DNA from: Ciborinia camelliae
Taxonomy: Eukaryota > Ascomycota > Leotiomycetes > Helotiales > Sclerotiniaceae
Length of the DNA: 64,000 nt
Direction of reading: 5' to 3'
NCBI GenBank assembly: GCA_025890175.1
Contig: JANPYM010000017.1
Coordinates: 604,659-668,658, forward strand
The notes beneath the pieces were generated by a model. The model was not told the DNA's origin, made no database searches, and was given only the letters and a program-made list of their open reading frames with translations. This document shows positions 61,969-64,000 of this stretch, one piece after another. Position numbers and translations under genes: made by a program. How positions within the stretch are numbered: position 1 is the stretch's first letter; each line of letters starts with the position of its first letter.

Positions 61969-62975
61969 ATGTTAAAACCAGAACATGAGGAACAGCTGAA
62001 GAAGCTTAAAGAGGTGAGTCTATCTTTCCCCCTCCCTTACCTTATTCTTGTATTCAAAAATATCTCATGATATCTCTTCTCTCGATATATTGAACACCGG
62101 AACTTATTTGGGTTGAATATAGATTCAAGCTTTGTATGCACAACATGCTCAGGCTACCACGGCTCTGAAGGATCATCAAGATCCAAATCAACACGATTCC
62201 ACTTCTTCTTCAAGACCAGATAGTAGAGCTTCTACTTCTTCGGATCCTATGATCTTTCCCGGCTTGTACTCTCCAAGTGGTTTCGATGTTTTACAAATCT
62301 TGGTACGTCCCTCCGTCTCCGTGTCAATTGTATCCGATCCAATCCGATCCGATCAGATCAGATCGGTGGAAACTTCTTTCTCATCTGATCTCCTCTCACA
62401 TCCCCCATCTCTTCGCAACCCTCGAAACCCAAAATATCATGGGATCTTAAATTAACATCCCCCCTCAGTTTCAAGTTCAACGTCGTCCAAACCCTACATA
62501 TTCCCTAGGCAATATCGATAGCGGTGTCGCACTCGTTCTCTGTGATTCCTCGCGTCCTCACTGTCCCATCGTTTACTGCAGTGAACCCTTTCAACGCCTA
62601 ACCGGTTACTCGCAAACGGAAATCGTGGGGAAGAATTGCAGATTCCTTCAATATCCTTATGTGGATGCGAATACGTTCGAAGCTCTCGGGAATGCACCGG
62701 GGCCAACAGAAATCAAGACGGAGACGGAGACGCAGATTCAACAACATCGAAATTCAGATCCTAACGCGGCGGCAAAATCCATCATCCGAAATGCACTGCT
62801 GTCGAATCAAGAAGCTCAGGTTACATTGGTTAATTATCGGAAGAATGGAGAGAAATTCCTTAATGTTTTGACGACGGTTCCGGTTAGTTGGAGGACGAAA
62901 GACGGGGAGGAAAAAAAATATATCGTCGGATTTCAAGCAGTCGCTCCACCGATGTTTCGTTCTCCATCTTCGTGA
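61969..62975 (+). CDS. Vivid-like LOV-domain blue-light photoreceptor (243 aa, three exons)
   Basis: Exons 61969-62013, 62123-62302 and 62469-62975 (introns 109 and 166 nt) in phase, 243 aa. After a polar Ser/Thr-rich N-terminal cap comes FPGLYSPSGFDVLQILFQVQ, equivalent to the N-cap before the LOV core of Neurospora VVD, then RPNPTYSLGNIDSGVALVLC and PIVYCSEPFQRLTGYS. The flavin motif is GKNCRFLQ with the photoactive cysteine at residue 132. A variable insert (about 145-175) follows, as in VVD, then QVTLVNYRKNGEKFLNVLT and the closing strand YIVGFQA. A single LOV domain with no effector domain is the VVD arrangement; VVD dampens the White Collar Complex during light adaptation. All residues needed for the flavin adduct appear present. 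Confidence 0.93.
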
Positions 62976-64000
62976 TGGGGAGGTTATATGGGGATGGGGA
63001 GTGCTTAGGGTGATGTGATGATATGTGCGATCGATCCGATTGGTTCATTACCGGTAATACTCTCTATTATCATCTCGATAATATCGGACGATAGTCCCCG
63101 ATACATAAAATGGTTTTCATCATGGCGGGCAGCATCTGACGTTTGGGAACGCCAGATGTATCGAAGGTTCGATACAATGGCATGGGGTGGCTCCTTTGGG
63201 AATTTTTCAGTTTTTTCTGTATTATGGAATGGTTGTGGGTTGTGGGTTGGGGGTTGTAGGTTGTTGGTTGGGGGATGATATACCCATCCATATTATCTAC
63301 CTATGTTTCCAATTATACCTAGGTACCTAATGGGAGTTGGAGATTTTTGGTTGGCACTGGGTCATTGTTGTCATTGTCATTGTCATTGTTAGATGAGATG
63401 GGATGAGATGAGATGAGATGGGATGGGATGGTTACTTTGGTACCTACCTTGGTATGGATTCATTCATTTATGGATTGGAACGGAGCGGAGGGGAGCGGAT
63501 AGGAGCTAGCTAGGGGTGGGCGCGGAGCTGGGAGCTGGGAGATTGGAAAGGGGAGATTGGAGATTGGATCGCGGTCTTATATATGGGATGGGATGGTATC
63601 GGATGGGATGGGTATCGGATGGCTTGGGATGGTATCGGATGGTATCTGATGGGATGGTATTATTGCATACATACATGGCGCAAGAGGGAGGTTTTATTTT
63701 ATTTTATTTTCTTCTTTGATTGGGTAAGGTAAGGTAAGGTACTTTATGCATGTATGTATCTAGGTCTAGGTGTCTGTCTAGGTGTCTAGGTAGGGAGGCG
63801 GGAATTGGAGTTGGGGTGCGGAGTTTGGGTGCGGAGTTTGGGTGCGGAGTTTGGGTGCGGAGTTGGGGTGTTGGTGTATTATATAAATACAGGCATCGGA
63901 TACTATAGGCGGAGTGGAGTGGAGATAGATGTAAATGGAATGAAGATAGAAATGAGGATTAAGATAGGAATGAGGATTAAGATGCAAATGAAGATGGAGA
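62976..64000. other. Intergenic tail of the window, repeat-rich
   Basis: No gene supported. GTTGTGGGTTG repeats near 63230-63265, TCATTG repeats near 63363-63390, GGGAT/GAGAT repeats at 63391-63430 and 63585-63660, and a GTAAG run at about 63724-63740. Confidence 0.5.
63816..63866. repeat. 13-bp minisatellite, four copies
   Basis: Four tandem copies of TGCGGAGTTTGGG, the last with a TTGGGG end variant. Confidence 0.85.

Overview
The window looks like nuclear DNA of a filamentous ascomycete, most probably a leotiomycete of the Sclerotiniaceae type (Botrytis/Sclerotinia relatives). Genes have short GT-AG introns, mostly 43-110 nt, with CTAAC/CTGAC-like branch sites. The gene content is typical of Pezizomycotina: a CreA/Cre1 repressor, a Vivid-type LOV photoreceptor, a Fox2 multifunctional beta-oxidation enzyme and an Ecm11-like protein. 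Long intergenic stretches are full of ACCT/AGGT microsatellites. The species assignment is an inference.

Layout. 1-1274 holds one secreted, charged orphan protein. 1275-11264 is gene-poor; it has a 104-bp tandem duplication near 7.9 kb, then about 2 kb of mosaic short tandem repeats and an assembly gap flanked by identical 26-mers (10614-10675). 11265-12548 is the single-exon creA-like gene on the minus strand. 12549-27759 is again gene-poor, with a 10-bp minisatellite and a 383-bp TA-flanked element with terminal inverted repeats (MITE-like, 25763-26145). 27760-28602 is a hypothetical gene whose 3' end lies in a recent 189-bp tandem duplication. 30322-31358 is a decayed short-chain dehydrogenase gene with frameshifts, abutting palindromes and a 15-nt coding minisatellite.

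33225-63000 is the gene-richer half. It carries an Rkm5/METTL21-like lysine methyltransferase (-), a long-chain acyl-CoA synthetase (+), an Ecm11-domain protein (+), a Tda10/glycerate-kinase-like P-loop protein (-), Fox2 (+, nine exons), a single-pass membrane protein whose reading frame is interrupted (-), a 1718-residue coiled-coil protein (+), mitochondrial ribosomal protein bL33m (-, with an 896-nt intron), and a vivid-like LOV protein (+) with a cluster of GATCGA motifs upstream.

Functional themes. The acyl-CoA synthetase and Fox2 are consecutive steps of fatty-acid breakdown, and CreA would be the carbon-catabolite regulator of such pathways. The Ecm11-like protein and the large coiled-coil protein 10 kb apart are both candidates for meiotic chromosome-axis or synaptonemal-complex proteins; this is inference, strongest for Ecm11. 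I reconstructed exon structures by hand from splice signals and reading frames. No tRNA, rRNA or CRISPR array was recognised.
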